64,000 nucleotides of DNA. It comes from Solanum dulcamara. Lineage: Eukaryota; Streptophyta; Magnoliopsida; Solanales; Solanaceae. The DNA lies in contig NC_077240.1 of assembly GCF_947179165.1 (NCBI RefSeq), positions 71,627,501 to 71,691,500 of the forward strand, read 5' to 3'. Below are positions 41,524 through 51,677 of the stretch, piece by piece. Position numbers and translations under genes: made by a program. The stretch's first letter is position 1; every line of letters begins with the position of its first letter. The notes under the pieces are model-generated. The model was not told the origin of the DNA. It did no database searches and worked only from the letters and a program-made list of their open reading frames with translations.

Positions 41524-43722
41524 ATGGCTTCACCACCGCCGGTGGAGCTCCACATACCACCGGACCGTAATATGAACATATCTCAAGAAGCATCAACCTC
41601 TAATCCAGCTAAGAGTACTTTGAATCTGCAAAAAAATACTGACAAAGCAGTAGCAATTTCAAGTAAAGCAGGATTGATTCAAGTTGTAACATTGCAAAAT
41701 TCAACCCACAGCTCCTCCAATCTGCAAAATACACCTGCGAACACTGTAGCACTTTCGGAAGAGCAAATCGCCTGGGTTCACAAAATTATTGCGCTAGAGA
41801 AATCTGGTTTGATTCATGTAAAATCGAACACTGGAGATGAATCTCCATTGCCTAATGTATATACTATTGAAAAATCAGTTCATTTCATCGTGCCAATCTC
41901 GAGATCTTCACTGTCAGCTCAAGCGCAAGTCGCGACGGCGCCGCTGGAAACTAGATCACAAATTAGCGATACCTCCGGCGACATTCGAGCAAATTTGATC
42001 ACTGGGGTTTGTTCTCCAGTCCATAGCGCTCCTCATACCAAAAATTCAAACCAAATGGCCGACAGAATCATGGTGGAGCAAACTGACGGCGATGGTGGCA
42101 GAGCTCCGATGAACTTTTCAGTTCAAAACCAATGCCAAGAGGGACGCTTCAAAGATCATAACAACCCCCACCAGGTATCATCCATCGAATCTCAGCCTAT
42201 CAATTCGAATATCAAAAACTTACCTACTGGAAGTGAAAATGCTGCTGAGATTTCTGGAGAAAAAATTCATGTTTCAATTTCGGATAATACTCAATGTAGT
42301 CGTTTAGTTATTATGAAAGATAGAGATTATCCTACTCCAATATTTGGTGATGAAGATTTGAGCTCCTCAGTTGTTGGGAAAAAGGACCTGTACACTGTTT
42401 CATTGAACGACAAGCTCGAAACTGATAAAGACATATCAAAATGTGGTCGTAATAAGATGAATGATCTCAGTTCAACTAATTTTTCGATTGGTCTAACTAC
42501 TCATGGAGCCTTGTTAGAAATTCAAGCAAATGACAAGAATCAAGGATTCACTGCCAAAGAAGTAGAAGTAGAACAGCCATATACACTTATGGCGGTTGCT
42601 CAACACAATAATACATCTCCAATAGCACCTACCATAGCAGATCAACAAGCTGATAATATAGAGAATCCACGACATCATAATGCTAATGAGAATGCAAGGC
42701 AATCACAAATGCAAACAGTGGGCACAGCTGCAGATGTGGTCAATACTGAACAGGGGAATACATCCTTTGGAAATGTGCAAACAAACAACAATATAAACCA
42801 ACAACCTGCACACCTCACTGTGAACCTCCAACCTGTCCAAAGACCTTATATTCCTAATAGCAATCCTATGAAAGTGTCTAACAATTTTGAGGTTTTCAAA
42901 TCCAATAATAAAACTGCTGCTGTGAATAATGGAAGCAATTCAGGTTCCAAAAATCCAAACCAAATTAGAGTTCCAAGTCTTAATAGTCCTAATCCTCCTA
43001 ATCATGTGGTGCCTCCCAATACTAATCTGGCTATCAAACAAACCAAGCATCCCAATACTAATACTCCAACCCCTCCTAATCCTGTCATCCCTCATACCTT
43101 GGCTACTAAGTTGAGAGCCCAAGAAAATATGAAAACTGCTACTATTGAGATTACCCCTCCCAAAATTACCACAAAGCAGGGCTATCCAGCTGTTGTATTT
43201 ATACAAGAAGATTTCATGGTGAAGCTGGCCAATGACTGTAAGTATACTCTAATAGACAAATTCACAAACACTATGCCTAAGATGGAAACCATTAGAAAGG
43301 AATTCATCTTGCAAACAGAGCTTAGAGGAGGAGTGAAACTTACCCACTTTAACTCTAGGCATCCGTATATAGACTTGGACAATGAGTATGGCCACTCTAC
43401 TGTATGGTCCAAAGGAAAAATATACATAAATGGCCAACTTATGAGACTCCAGCTATGGACCCCCACCTTCAAGCCTGACGAAGAAACTCCTTTAGTTCCT
43501 ATATGGGCTATCTTACCCGAATTACCTTGGCACTGCTATCGTCTTGAAGTGGCAATCCCATTATTATCTCCAATTGGAAAGGTCTTGTTCTTGGACTTGG
43601 CAACCTACAAGAAAACAAGGGGTAGTGTTGCAAAAGTCAAAGTTCAAATTGATCTTACCAAACAAAGACCCCAGCATGTCTGGATGGGCTTCGATGAAGA
43701 TGAAAATGGAGCAGGCAGGTGA
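41524..43722 (+). CDS. L1 ORF1 protein (732 codons, truncated before zinc knuckle)
   Basis: RNA-binding ORF1 protein of a plant L1 element. ATG at 41524 follows the short 5' UTR and opens MASPPPVELHIPPDRN. Residues 1 to about 530 are a low-complexity Asn/Ser/Gln/Pro-rich linker. Residues about 550-732 form the DUF4283 domain: YPAVVFIQEDFMVKLANDC, YGHSTVWSKGKIYINGQ, LVPIWAILPELPWHCYRLE, SPIGKVLFLDLATYKKTRG, VAKVKVQIDLTK. The frame ends at TGA 43720-43722, exactly at the inverted-duplication junction, where related proteins would continue with a Trp-rich link and a CCHC knuckle. The 732 codons have no stop or frameshift, implying a fairly young copy. Confidence 0.88.
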   Translation: MASPPPVELHIPPDRNMNISQEASTSNPAKSTLNLQKNTDKAVAISSKAGLIQVVTLQNSTHSSSNLQNTPANTVALSEEQIAWVHKIIALEKSGLIHVKSNTGDESPLPNVYTIEKSVHFIVPISRSSLSAQAQVATAPLETRSQISDTSGDIRANLITGVCSPVHSAPHTKNSNQMADRIMVEQTDGDGGRAPMNFSVQNQCQEGRFKDHNNPHQVSSIESQPINSNIKNLPTGSENAAEISGEKIHVSISDNTQCSRLVIMKDRDYPTPIFGDEDLSSSVVGKKDLYTVSLNDKLETDKDISKCGRNKMNDLSSTNFSIGLTTHGALLEIQANDKNQGFTAKEVEVEQPYTLMAVAQHNNTSPIAPTIADQQADNIENPRHHNANENARQSQMQTVGTAADVVNTEQGNTSFGNVQTNNNINQQPAHLTVNLQPVQRPYIPNSNPMKVSNNFEVFKSNNKTAAVNNGSNSGSKNPNQIRVPSLNSPNPPNHVVPPNTNLAIKQTKHPNTNTPTPPNPVIPHTLATKLRAQENMKTATIEITPPKITTKQGYPAVVFIQEDFMVKLANDCKYTLIDKFTNTMPKMETIRKEFILQTELRGGVKLTHFNSRHPYIDLDNEYGHSTVWSKGKIYINGQLMRLQLWTPTFKPDEETPLVPIWAILPELPWHCYRLEVAIPLLSPIGKVLFLDLATYKKTRGSVAKVKVQIDLTKQRPQHVWMGFDEDENGAGR

Positions 43723-43742
43723 GCCTGAAGTCTGAAAGCTTT

Positions 43743-44816
43743 TTAGTAGTATTGATACTGGTAGAGATCTGTTACTTCTTTTTTTTTCTTCTTCTTGTCC
43801 TGATGACCCCCGGGTGATAAACCCTGTTTCTCAGTGACCTGCAACTCTTCATCCTGAGTTGTAGTATCTGTGGTAGCATCCAGTGCTCTCCAAAGAGGGG
43901 CACTAGTTTCCTCATCCTCATCATGAGATTGTTCCCTTTGATCTGGATCCTCTTCATCTTCAGATTGAATAGTTCTGTATTCATCCTCAAAGTCATCTGA
44001 TATGGCTCTTTTATTAAGCACACACAACTCAGTAGAGCTGGCTTGAATTTGGAGAGGATTCACATGAATCCCTGCTTGTTCTTCAACCAACACATAGTTC
44101 ACTCTATGCTGTGACTTTCCAGACAGAGATTTCTTTGTCTTAGCTAGCTTTTTCTTCAATGCATCCCTCTTCTTCTTACTCAAAGATAGAGTATATTTAT
44201 TGTTCAGGAGCTGAGCCACTACACCCATATTTTGTTCATTGATATTTGGAGATTCAGCACCTCCCTTATCAATTTCATTGAGCTGGAACCTGTCCTCTGA
44301 AACCTGTTGAACATCAACTTGTTGAACCTGCATATTGGACCTTGTATCTGCTGGAAGAGTGGTGGCAGAGGCTCTAGGGACTCTCCTATGGTCAATCAAT
44401 AGATTTTCCCTCTCCCTGGTTTCCCCTTCCTGCAGATTAGTGATTTTCTCCTGTATTCCCACAACCTCACCTCCACAGACTTCTTCAGCCACAACAGTAA
44501 TATTGTTTAACACATTAAAATAATTGGGGGAGCCATGGGGGTGTGGGAGCATTGAGTCAATACCTGAGATTTTTCCTTTGGCATTGTTGCATTCCACATT
44601 ATCCAAATCAGTATTTGGTTCAAACCTGACAGTAATATTATGATCTTTTTGTTTGTCTGCAGGTCTGCTAGTTCCATTAACATGTAAAACCTGTTGTATG
44701 GGATTATGGGGACTGGGATCCAATGTTGTATGGGGAGAGGGGGGTTGGCTCTGGACTCCAGAGTCAACATTACAAGTTTGGATATTACAAGTATTAGAGT
44801 TAGAGTTAATAAGCAT
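43743..44816 (-). pseudogene. L1 ORF1 C-terminal tail, inverted copy
   Basis: Open for 357 codons on the minus strand: MLINSNSNTCNIQTCNVDS, PNYFNVLNNITVVAEEV, KKKRDALKKKLAKTKKSL, DDFEDEYRTIQSEDEEDPD and EELQVTEKQGLSPGGHQD, finishing in Lys-rich text. This is the variable, acidic tail that follows the zinc knuckle in L1 ORF1 proteins, here facing the wrong way relative to the element. It is mirrored by 45088-46074. Only this arm keeps the Glu codon (GAG) before KQGLSPGG; the other arm has TAG. No independent gene is implied. Confidence 0.85.
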
Positions 44817-45087
44817 ACCTGCCTGCTGTTGAGTTTTCCTTTATTGCTGTTGCTGATATTGTGCTGGGGGTACTGAGCTTTCCCCTTTTGACATGGATAC
44901 TTGTGTTTTATGCTGTTGTGGTTGTTGTTGGTAGTTCTGTCCATCTTTTTTGCCTTTCCTCCTTTGAACTACCAACAACTACCACAACAGCATAAAACAC
45001 AAGTATCCATGTCAAAAGGGGAAAGCTCACTACCCCCAGCACAATATCAGCAACAGCAATAAAGGAAAAACTCAACAGCAGGCAGGT

Positions 45088-46074
45088 ATGCTTATTAACT
45101 CTAACTCTAATTCTTGTAATATCCAAACTTGTAATGTTGACTCTGGAGTCCAGAGCCAACCCCCCTCTCCCCATACAACATTGGATCCCAGTCCCCATAA
45201 TCCCATGCAGCAGGTTTTACATGTTAATGGAACTAGCAGACCTGCAGACAAACAAAAAGATCATAATATTACTGTCAGGTTTGAACCAAATACTGATTTG
45301 GATAATGTGGAATGCAACAATGCCAAAGGAAAAATCCCAGGTATTGACTCAATGCTCCCACACCCCCATGGCTCCCCTAATTATTTTAATGTGTTAAACA
45401 ATATTACTGTTGTGGCTGAAGAAGTCTGTGGAGGTGAGGTTGGGGGAATACAGGAGAAAATCACTAATCTGCAGGAAGGGGAAACCAGGGAGAGGGAAAA
45501 TCTATTGATTGACCATAGGAGAGTCCCTAGAGCCTCTGCCACCACTCTTCCAGCAGATACAAGGTCCAATATGCAGGTTCAACAAGTTGATGTTCAACAG
45601 GTTTCAGAGGACAGGTTCCAGCTCAATGAAATTGATAAGGGAGGTGCTGAATCTCCAAATATCAATGAACAAAATATGGGTGCAGTGGCTCAGCTCCTGA
45701 ACAATAAATATACTCTATCTTTGAGTAAGAAGAAGAGGGATGCATTGAAGAAAAAGCTAGCTAAGACAAAGAAATCTCTGTCTGGAAAGTCACAGCATAG
45801 AGTGAACTATGTGTTGGTTGAAGAACAAGCAGGGATTCATGTGAATCCTCTCCAAATTCAAGCCAGCTCTACTGAGTTGTGTGTGCTTAATAAAAGAGCC
45901 ATATCAGATGACTTTGAGGATGAATACAGAACTATTCAATCTGAAGATGAAGAGGATCCAGATCAAAGGGAACAATCTCATGATGAGGATGAGGAAACTA
46001 GTGCCCCTCTTTGGAGAGCACTGGATGCTACCACAGATACTACAACTCAGGATGAAGAGTTGCAGGTCACTTAG
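45088..46074 (+). pseudogene. L1 ORF1 C-terminal tail, direct copy
   Basis: An ATG at 45088 opens 328 codons nearly identical to the inverted copy (MQQ for IQQ, IPG for ISG, VGGI for VVGI, GAVA for GVVA). It ends at a TAG (46072-46074) where the inverted copy reads GAG, so the tail is prematurely stopped. The frame remains open upstream through NKGKTQQQAG. Detached from the ORF1 head at 41524-43722 by the inverted arm. Eighty bases later the text becomes RT. Confidence 0.85.
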
Positions 46075-46131
46075 AAACAGGGTTTATCACCCGGGGGTCA
46101 ACAGGACAAGAAGAAGAAGCAACAGATCTCT

Positions 46132-47379
46132 ACCAGTATCAATACTCCTAAAAAGCTTTCAGACTTCAGGCCTATATCCCACAGTAATTTTACTAATAAA
46201 GTCATTTCTAAGGTTTTATGCCTCAGATTAGCTCCCATTCTTCCTCAGCTAATCTCTGAAAATCAGTCAGGATTTGTCCAGGGAAGAAACATCTCTGAAA
46301 ATGTCATGTTGGCACAAGAAATCATTCACAGCATCAAAAGACCTAAGATTGGTGATAATGTTGTTATCAAACTAGACATGGTCAAAGCCTATGACAGAGT
46401 GTCTTGGTCATTCATATGCCTGGTTATGAGAAGGATGGGATTTGGAGAAATATTTATAGATATGGTTTGGAGGTTAATGGCCAATAATTGGTATTCAGTT
46501 ATTGTGAATGGTGGTAGGCATGGTTTTTTCGATTCTACAAGAGGCCTCAAACAAGGAGATCCATTGTCCCCTGCCCTCTTTGTAATAGGTGCTGAAGTTC
46601 TTTCAAGAATGCTCAATAATTTGCATCAACATTACCTGTACAGAGGTTTTTACATGGAGAAGAAGGGCCCCTTGATTAATCATCTGAGCTTTGCTGATGA
46701 TATAATCAGCTTCACTTCAACTTGTAAATACTCTCTCAAGCTGATCATGAAGACACTCCAGAGGTATGAAAAAAGTTTAGGTCAGCTTATTAACAAGGAG
46801 AAGAGTCAGTGCATGCTCCCCTTGAATACCAATCCTGAGATTATGTCAAGGATCACTTCCATCACTGAATTCAAGCATACTCATGGTCCTATTACCTATT
46901 TAGGATGTCCTCTATATATTGGAAGACAAAGGATCATTTACTTTACTAGTATGGTGTCTAAAGTGACCTCTAGAATTAGAGGATGGCAGACCAAAGTCCT
47001 CAACTACGGAGGGAGAGCTGCTCTTGTGAAGTATGTGCTGCAGTCTCTCCCAATTCATCTTCTATCTGCTATCACCCCTACTGCCACTACCCTCAAACAA
47101 ATAAAGTCTCTTATAGCAAACTTCTTTTGGGGATGGGACAAAGAAAAGAGGAAATACCATTGGGCTTCATGGGAGACCCTCAGCTATCCAACAGAAGAAG
47201 GAGGTATTGGTATGAAAAATCTTAAAGATGTGTGCCAAGCATTGCAGTATAAACAATGGTGGACCTTCAGGTATAAGAAGACTTTATGGGGGAGCTTCTT
47301 GAGGGCCAAGTACTGCCAAAGAGCTCATCCAGTAATCAAGAAATGGGACACTGTCAATCACTTATGTGGAAGCACATGA
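46132..47379 (+). pseudogene. L1 ORF2 reverse transcriptase domain (endonuclease missing)
   Basis: The frame enters at SINTPKKLSDFRPISHSNF, the usual start of the RT fingers, and runs to 47379. Motifs: ENQSGFVQGRNISENVMLA, VVIKLDMVKAYDRVSW with the first catalytic Asp, GLKQGDPLSPALF, HLSFADDIISFTSTC with the FADD pair, LGCPLYIGRQR and VLNYGGRAALVK. All RT catalytic residues are intact. The first in-frame ATG is at 46306, but the domain begins about 170 bases earlier. The endonuclease that should precede it is absent, replaced by a direct fusion with the ORF1 tail. A one-base frameshift near 47350 ends the frame. Confidence 0.9.
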
Positions 47380-48150
47380 TGACAAATAAATCTGACATTG
47401 AGCCTCATATACAGTGGCACATTAATTCAGGTTCTTGCAGCTTTTGGTGGGATGATTGGCTAGGAATTGGCCCCCTAGCCTACCACAATGACCATCTACC
47501 TAGACTTAACAATATCACTATCTCTAAGTTCTTGGTTAATGGAGGCTGGAATGAAGAGAAAGTGAGACAGGATGCACCACAGCACCTTATACATAAGATC
47601 CTCAATTTTTCCTTCAAGTATCAACCTGACCTCTCAGATATAGCCTGCTGGAAACTGACCTCAGATGGCAAGTTCACTTGTGCTTCAGCTTGGAACCAGA
47701 TCAGGTAAAAAAGGAACAAAACCATGACTGACAATAATATATGGCATAGGAATATCCCTTTCAAGATATCCTTCCTTATTTGGAGAACTCTCAGAAGCAA
47801 GCTGCCTACAAATGAAAGTATTGAACACTTTGGTCATGCACCTGCTCAGTGTTCTTGCTTCTACAGGCCAGGGTGGGACACTATAGATCACATATTTATC
47901 TCTGGACACATTGCTAGACACATATGGAAGTATTTTTCTGACTGCTGGGATATACAACACAGCAGTAGCCCCATGAGAAGTAAGTTGATGAAATGGTGGC
48001 TGTCTAAACCAAATAATGAGGTACATAAACTCTTATTGCAAGCTACTCCTATATTTATTTGTTGGAACCTATGGAAGAATAGATGTGCTAGCAAATATGG
48101 AGGCAAAAAGTCAAGCAGTATTAGAGATTTTCAGTCATCAAAGACCTCTA
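47350..48150 (+). pseudogene. L1 ORF2 connection and zinc-binding (zf-RVT) region
   Basis: After the frameshift the text continues QSLMWKHMMTNKSDIEPHI, SGSCSFWWDDWLGIGPLA, LPRLNNITISKFLVNGGW, then IACWKLTSDGKFTCASAWN and a TAA at 47706-47708. The same frame resumes: IWHRNIPFKISFLIWRTLR, then the zinc-binding signature with FGHAPAQCSCF, GWDTIDHIFISGHIARHIW and KWWLSKPNNEVHKLL. A second frame change falls between 48120 and 48155, ahead of RNase H. Apart from these two frameshifts and one stop the sequence is well preserved. Confidence 0.87.
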
Positions 48151-48151
48151 T

Positions 48152-48682
48152 ATGCTGATTTTCACAGCTTTCCCTTACATTAGCTGGCCAAATGACTGGA
48201 AGGGGCTAATAGCTATGGTGGAGAGATGCAACCATGAACTGAAAATCATCCAAGTTAGTTGGCACAAACCTGCTTACAACTTGGTTAAGCTTAACACTGA
48301 TGGAAGTGCTTTGGAGAATCCTGGAAGAATTGGAGCTGGGGGCATCCTAAGAGATCACAAAGGAAAGCTCATTTATGCCTTTGCTGCACCACTTGGATTT
48401 GGATCTAATAACCAAGCTGAGGTGCAGGCTGCTCTGATGGGCATCACTTGGTGCATTCAGCATGGCTACAGCAGTGTTCTCTTGGAGGTTGATTCGGAAT
48501 TACTTGTGAAATGGCTAAAACAAGAGATCACACCACCTTGGACCATCAGAAACTACATCATAGACCTGCAGGAGCTGGTTATAATGTTGGATTACTTTCA
48601 ATGTAGCCACATCTATAGAGAAGCTAACTTTGCTGCAGATACTCTTTCCAAGCACAGCCACAGTGTAGACAGCATGTTCTAA
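48152..48682 (+). pseudogene. L1 ORF2 RNase H domain
   Basis: Plant-type RNase H at the ORF2 C-terminus, which degrades RNA in RNA-DNA hybrids. Visible residues: VKLNTDGSALENPGRIGAG (first Asp), FGSNNQAEVQAALMGITW (Glu), VLLEVDSELLVKWLKQE (second Asp) and REANFAADTLSKHSH (final Asp). All four catalytic acids are present and the 176-codon frame is open to a TAA at 48680-48682. It is out of frame with the RT and zinc-binding parts because of the upstream shifts, so it is listed as part of a broken ORF2. Confidence 0.88.
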
Positions 48683-50471
48683 GTCTACAATGTTCAACAA
48701 CTTCCAAAGGAAACAAGAGGATACTACATATTAGACAAAATGGGGATGGCAAGTTTTAGAAGGACAAAATTGAAGAGGATCAAACAACCTCCATGACTTG
48801 TATACCTTATCTGTAATTGTAGTATAGAACTCTTTATGTATAATTTCATAGTTAGAATTTTTGTAAAGGGGAGAGTCTCCCTTGTTTATTGCTTTCCTAG
48901 AATAATCAACTTACCAGTAGAGGTAAGGACTAGAGTAGTTGTTTCTTCTTTGGTTTTGCTGTGCAGGTACATGACTGATCTGCAGCACTTGAGCCAACAC
49001 TTGGAAATGCATTGTTTGTTTCTTTGAGCAGGCACACTAAAGTGTTGCAGCACTTGGTTATGGAGCTCCAACATGGTTCCAGTACCTGTAGAGTCCAAGA
49101 ATCTGAAGGTTGATACCAATAAAGATGCAACACCCAACAACAACATCTTCAACATCCAATAATCTGTAACTAGTAGAACTGCAGCTGTACACTCCAGGCC
49201 TGCAACATCTCAACCAACATTTGGAATTTTCCTTTCCTTTTCTTATGTTGTGCAGGCTACTTCAAGAAGACCAGTGGATCCAACAGGAGCAGCACACAAC
49301 AACAACAAGAGTTGCAGCAGTTACACTACAGCTGCAGCAGTCACCAGGAGCAACACACAACACCAACATCCAACAACAACAGCACTCGACATGTTCATGG
49401 AGTTGCAGATTGCAGCCTTAATCAGCCTAACATGGGGGATTTCTTGTAGGTACATGGCAGAGCTGCAGTTCTTGTATACTGCAGGTCTGCAACAACCAAC
49501 AATTAGTCCATTAACCACTACAAACATCTACAACAACATACAGAATTGCAGTAATATCAGTGCAGGCTACAACACTACAATCACACTGCAGACCATCAGC
49601 ATTTGTTGCATCTCTTGTTTTTTTGCTCTCTTGGTTTGCTTATTTTGTGCAGGTACACTAAAGAGATGCATCATTTGCCTGAGCTGCAACATCATCCTGT
49701 ACCTGCAGGGCCAAGCAACAATCCTACAACAACAGCAACCTGTAAAAACCAGGGACTACACCTTGGTTCATCAAGAGATGCTGACCTGCAGAGAAACACC
49801 TACAAATATTTCAACCTCCAACACTGGATAAGGTAATTTTCCAGCACCTGCATATCCCATGGAGATGCAGATTGCATCACCTTGGAGTTCCTCTAATCCA
49901 AATTGTAGTCAAGAAGATCAAACACCAACATGAAATCCCCATACTTGATGGGCTGCTGCTGCTGGTTCTTCACTGTGACTAATTATAGCTCTTTTGAAGA
50001 ACTTGAGGTTAGGACTTTCTTGAACTTGACTAAGCTGGAATCGATAATTTAGAAGACGACAACGACTCTAGACGAACAAGATAACATCATGAGTTCTCCA
50101 GTTTTACTGTTTAATTTGGAACTAAGTACTTCTTAACTTTTTAAGAATATTTAGTTACGATTAGATTGTAAAGGGGAGAGTCTCCCTCGTTTATTGCTTT
50201 TCTAGATATTGTGAATAGAGAGGAGTCCACTCATAGGGTCTTTCTCTTTTTTTCTAGTATTTAGAAAGCACCATATTGTATCGGGGAAGAGTTGGCCGAC
50301 CTTAGTAGGTTAGCCGACTTATGAACCACTATAGGATCGGAGGTTAGGTTTATGTCCCCCTCTTTGTATTTTTCTGTTTTCATGTATAATAAGGCTTAGG
50401 GGTGTTGCTCAACCCCTGGCTGTGCACGAGAGGTGGGAGCCTCTTGTAGGGTCTGTTCCCGAGAAAAAAAA
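48683..50471 (+). other. L1 3' UTR with internal repeats, AATAA signal and A tail
   Basis: A 1.8-kb non-coding end, long for a plant L1. Direct repeats of about 40 bases, starting TTGTAAAGGGGAGAGTCTCC, lie at 48861-48901 and 50166-50205; GGGGAGAGTCTCCC within them is a near palindrome. Between the repeats, 49240-49840 is rich in CAACAA and CTGCAG trinucleotides, and TGTGCAGGTAC or close variants recur near 48961, 49256, 49448 and 49650. GTATAATAAGG at about 50383 may act as a poly(A) signal, followed about 75 bases later by the A tail. The open frames through the CAA-rich part reflect composition. Confidence 0.75.
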
Positions 50472-51677
50472 ATATTTGTACCTAGTCTTTATGTTGTATT
50501 CTTCAACTTGAACTTTGAACACCACGAGTTTTTCAAATCTCTCATGCCCCTAGGCAATTTCATCAACTCATAAGTGTGGTTCTCTTGCAGAGGTTTCATC
50601 TCATCTTGCATGACTTCAATCCTTTGATCCGTATACTCATCTTCCATGGACTCCTCATAAAATTTAGATTCTCCCCCATCAGTGAGTAGTACATACTCAT
50701 TAGGTGAATAATGAGAGAAAAGGAATACGTTATCTTGTGGATCTCCTAAGAGGAATGTTCGATTCATCCACAACTTCATGAGTAGGAGCATCATCAATAA
50801 TAACATCATTTTCCTTATTAATATCAACATGTTGATTTGGGACATGGTTTTGGACATCACTATGAGCATCAAGCCCACCAACATCATGCACACTTGTATA
50901 AGGAACTTCATCAAGATTAACTACACCATCAGAACTTGAAGATTCTAGTAACTTCACTTTGTTCATATTTTCAATGGTTTGATTCTCCATGAAGACGATA
51001 TCACAGCTTCTCACAAACTTCTTCTCAGTTAGATTATATAGCCCATACAAAAAACATCTAGGCCATAGCCAATGAATATGCACTACCTTGTCTTGGCATC
51101 TAACTTTGACCTTTACTCTTTTAGCACATGTGCAAAAACTTTGCAATCAAATACTCGCAAATGGTCATAGGAAACATCCTTGCCATACAAAACTCTTTTT
51201 GGAACAACAATTTGTGAAGAAACATTAGAAGATAGATTAATAACATGTGAAGCGGCCAATAGAGCTTCACCCCAAAAGGAGTTTGACAACATTGCTTCAG
51301 AAAGTAATCATCTAACTCTTTTCATTAAGGTTCTATTCATCCTCTCTGCCAAAACATTAAGCTAAGGAGTCTTAGGTGGAGTCTTCTGGTGTCTAATACC
51401 CTGATGCTTGTGGTATTTGTCAAACTATCCACAATATTTACCACCGTAATTAATAGTGCATAAAGATTTTAGCTTTATGTAAATTTCTCTTTCAATTAAA
51501 GCCTGAAATTGATTAAACACAACTAACACTTGGTATTTAGTCTCCAAAGACATATACCCAACGTTTCCTTGAACAGTCATTAATAAAAGTGATAAAGTAA
51601 ATGCATCACTCAAAGTCCTTCTCTTCATATGACCACAAAAATCTGAATGTAACAATTCAAGCAACTTTATCTCTCCT
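50472..51677 (-). pseudogene. Copia integrase C-terminal half to RT start (degenerate)
   Basis: 51685-51425 includes LLELLHSDFCGHM, the start of the integrase core (LELVHSDxCGPM), and a decayed QALIEREIYIKLKSL. 51370-51150: LNVLAERMNRTLMKR, a stop, SFWGEALLAASHVIN and YDHLRVFDCKVFAHVLK. 51060-50960: KKFVRSCDIVFMENQTIEN. 50750-50490: YSPNEYVLLTDGGES, then IEVMQDEMKPLQENHTYEL and KLKNT. This is the standard copia order and wording of the Tork-type lineage. At least four stops or frameshifts are present. Confidence 0.85.

Larger units (their letters stand above)
43723..46171. repeat. Near-perfect 1.2-kb inverted repeat (palindrome) in the L1
   Basis: Left arm 43723-44937 (1215 bases) and right arm 44966-46171 (1206) are reverse complements, separated by 28 bases (44938-44965). 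Landmarks: GCCTGAAGTCTGAAAGC at 43723 against GCTTTCAGACTTCAGGC ending at 46171; TGGTAGTTC ending at 44937 against GAACTACCA at 44966. Comparing translations of about 330 codons shows about four amino-acid differences plus one Glu-to-stop change; an A/T-run length difference explains most of the 9-base size gap. Transcripts could fold into a very long hairpin. Confidence 0.95.
41431..50471 (+). mobile_element. 9-kb L1-type LINE with internal inverted duplication
   Basis: Bounded by perfect 16-bp TSDs ATATTTGTACCTAGTC (41415-41430 and 50472-50487) and ending in a short A tail after CCCGAG at about 50462. Order: 5' UTR (41431-41523), ORF1 (41524-43722), inverted copy of the ORF1 tail (43723-44937), 28-nt spacer, direct copy (44966-46171), RT, zinc-binding region, RNase H (to 48682) and a 1.8-kb 3' UTR. 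The ORF1 zinc knuckle and the whole ORF2 endonuclease are missing. Having both the 5' end and the tail, it inserted as a full transcript, so the rearranged form may itself have been copied. Confidence 0.93.
40260..51677 (-). mobile_element. Tork-like Ty1-copia element, carved up by three insertions
   Basis: Pieces on the minus strand, 5' to 3': 51677-50472 (integrase to RT start), 41430-40831 (RT middle) and 40549-40260 (RT end). They join into one protein: EEYNIKTRYKY at 50487 continues as RYKYRLVVRD at 41430, the KRYKARLVVKG motif of copia RT, across a 16-bp TSD. The upstream part beyond 51677 is cut by the gypsy element and leaves the window. No LTR of this element is visible. Confidence 0.88.

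Noticed and set aside
44335..44944. Several open frames on both strands within the inverted repeat
   Set aside because: They are shadow frames of the ORF1 tail and occur as mirror pairs in both arms.
49250..49831. A 193-codon Gln/Thr-rich open frame as a protein gene
   Set aside because: It lies in the L1 3' UTR, downstream of the ORF2 stop, and follows from CAA/CAG trinucleotide content.
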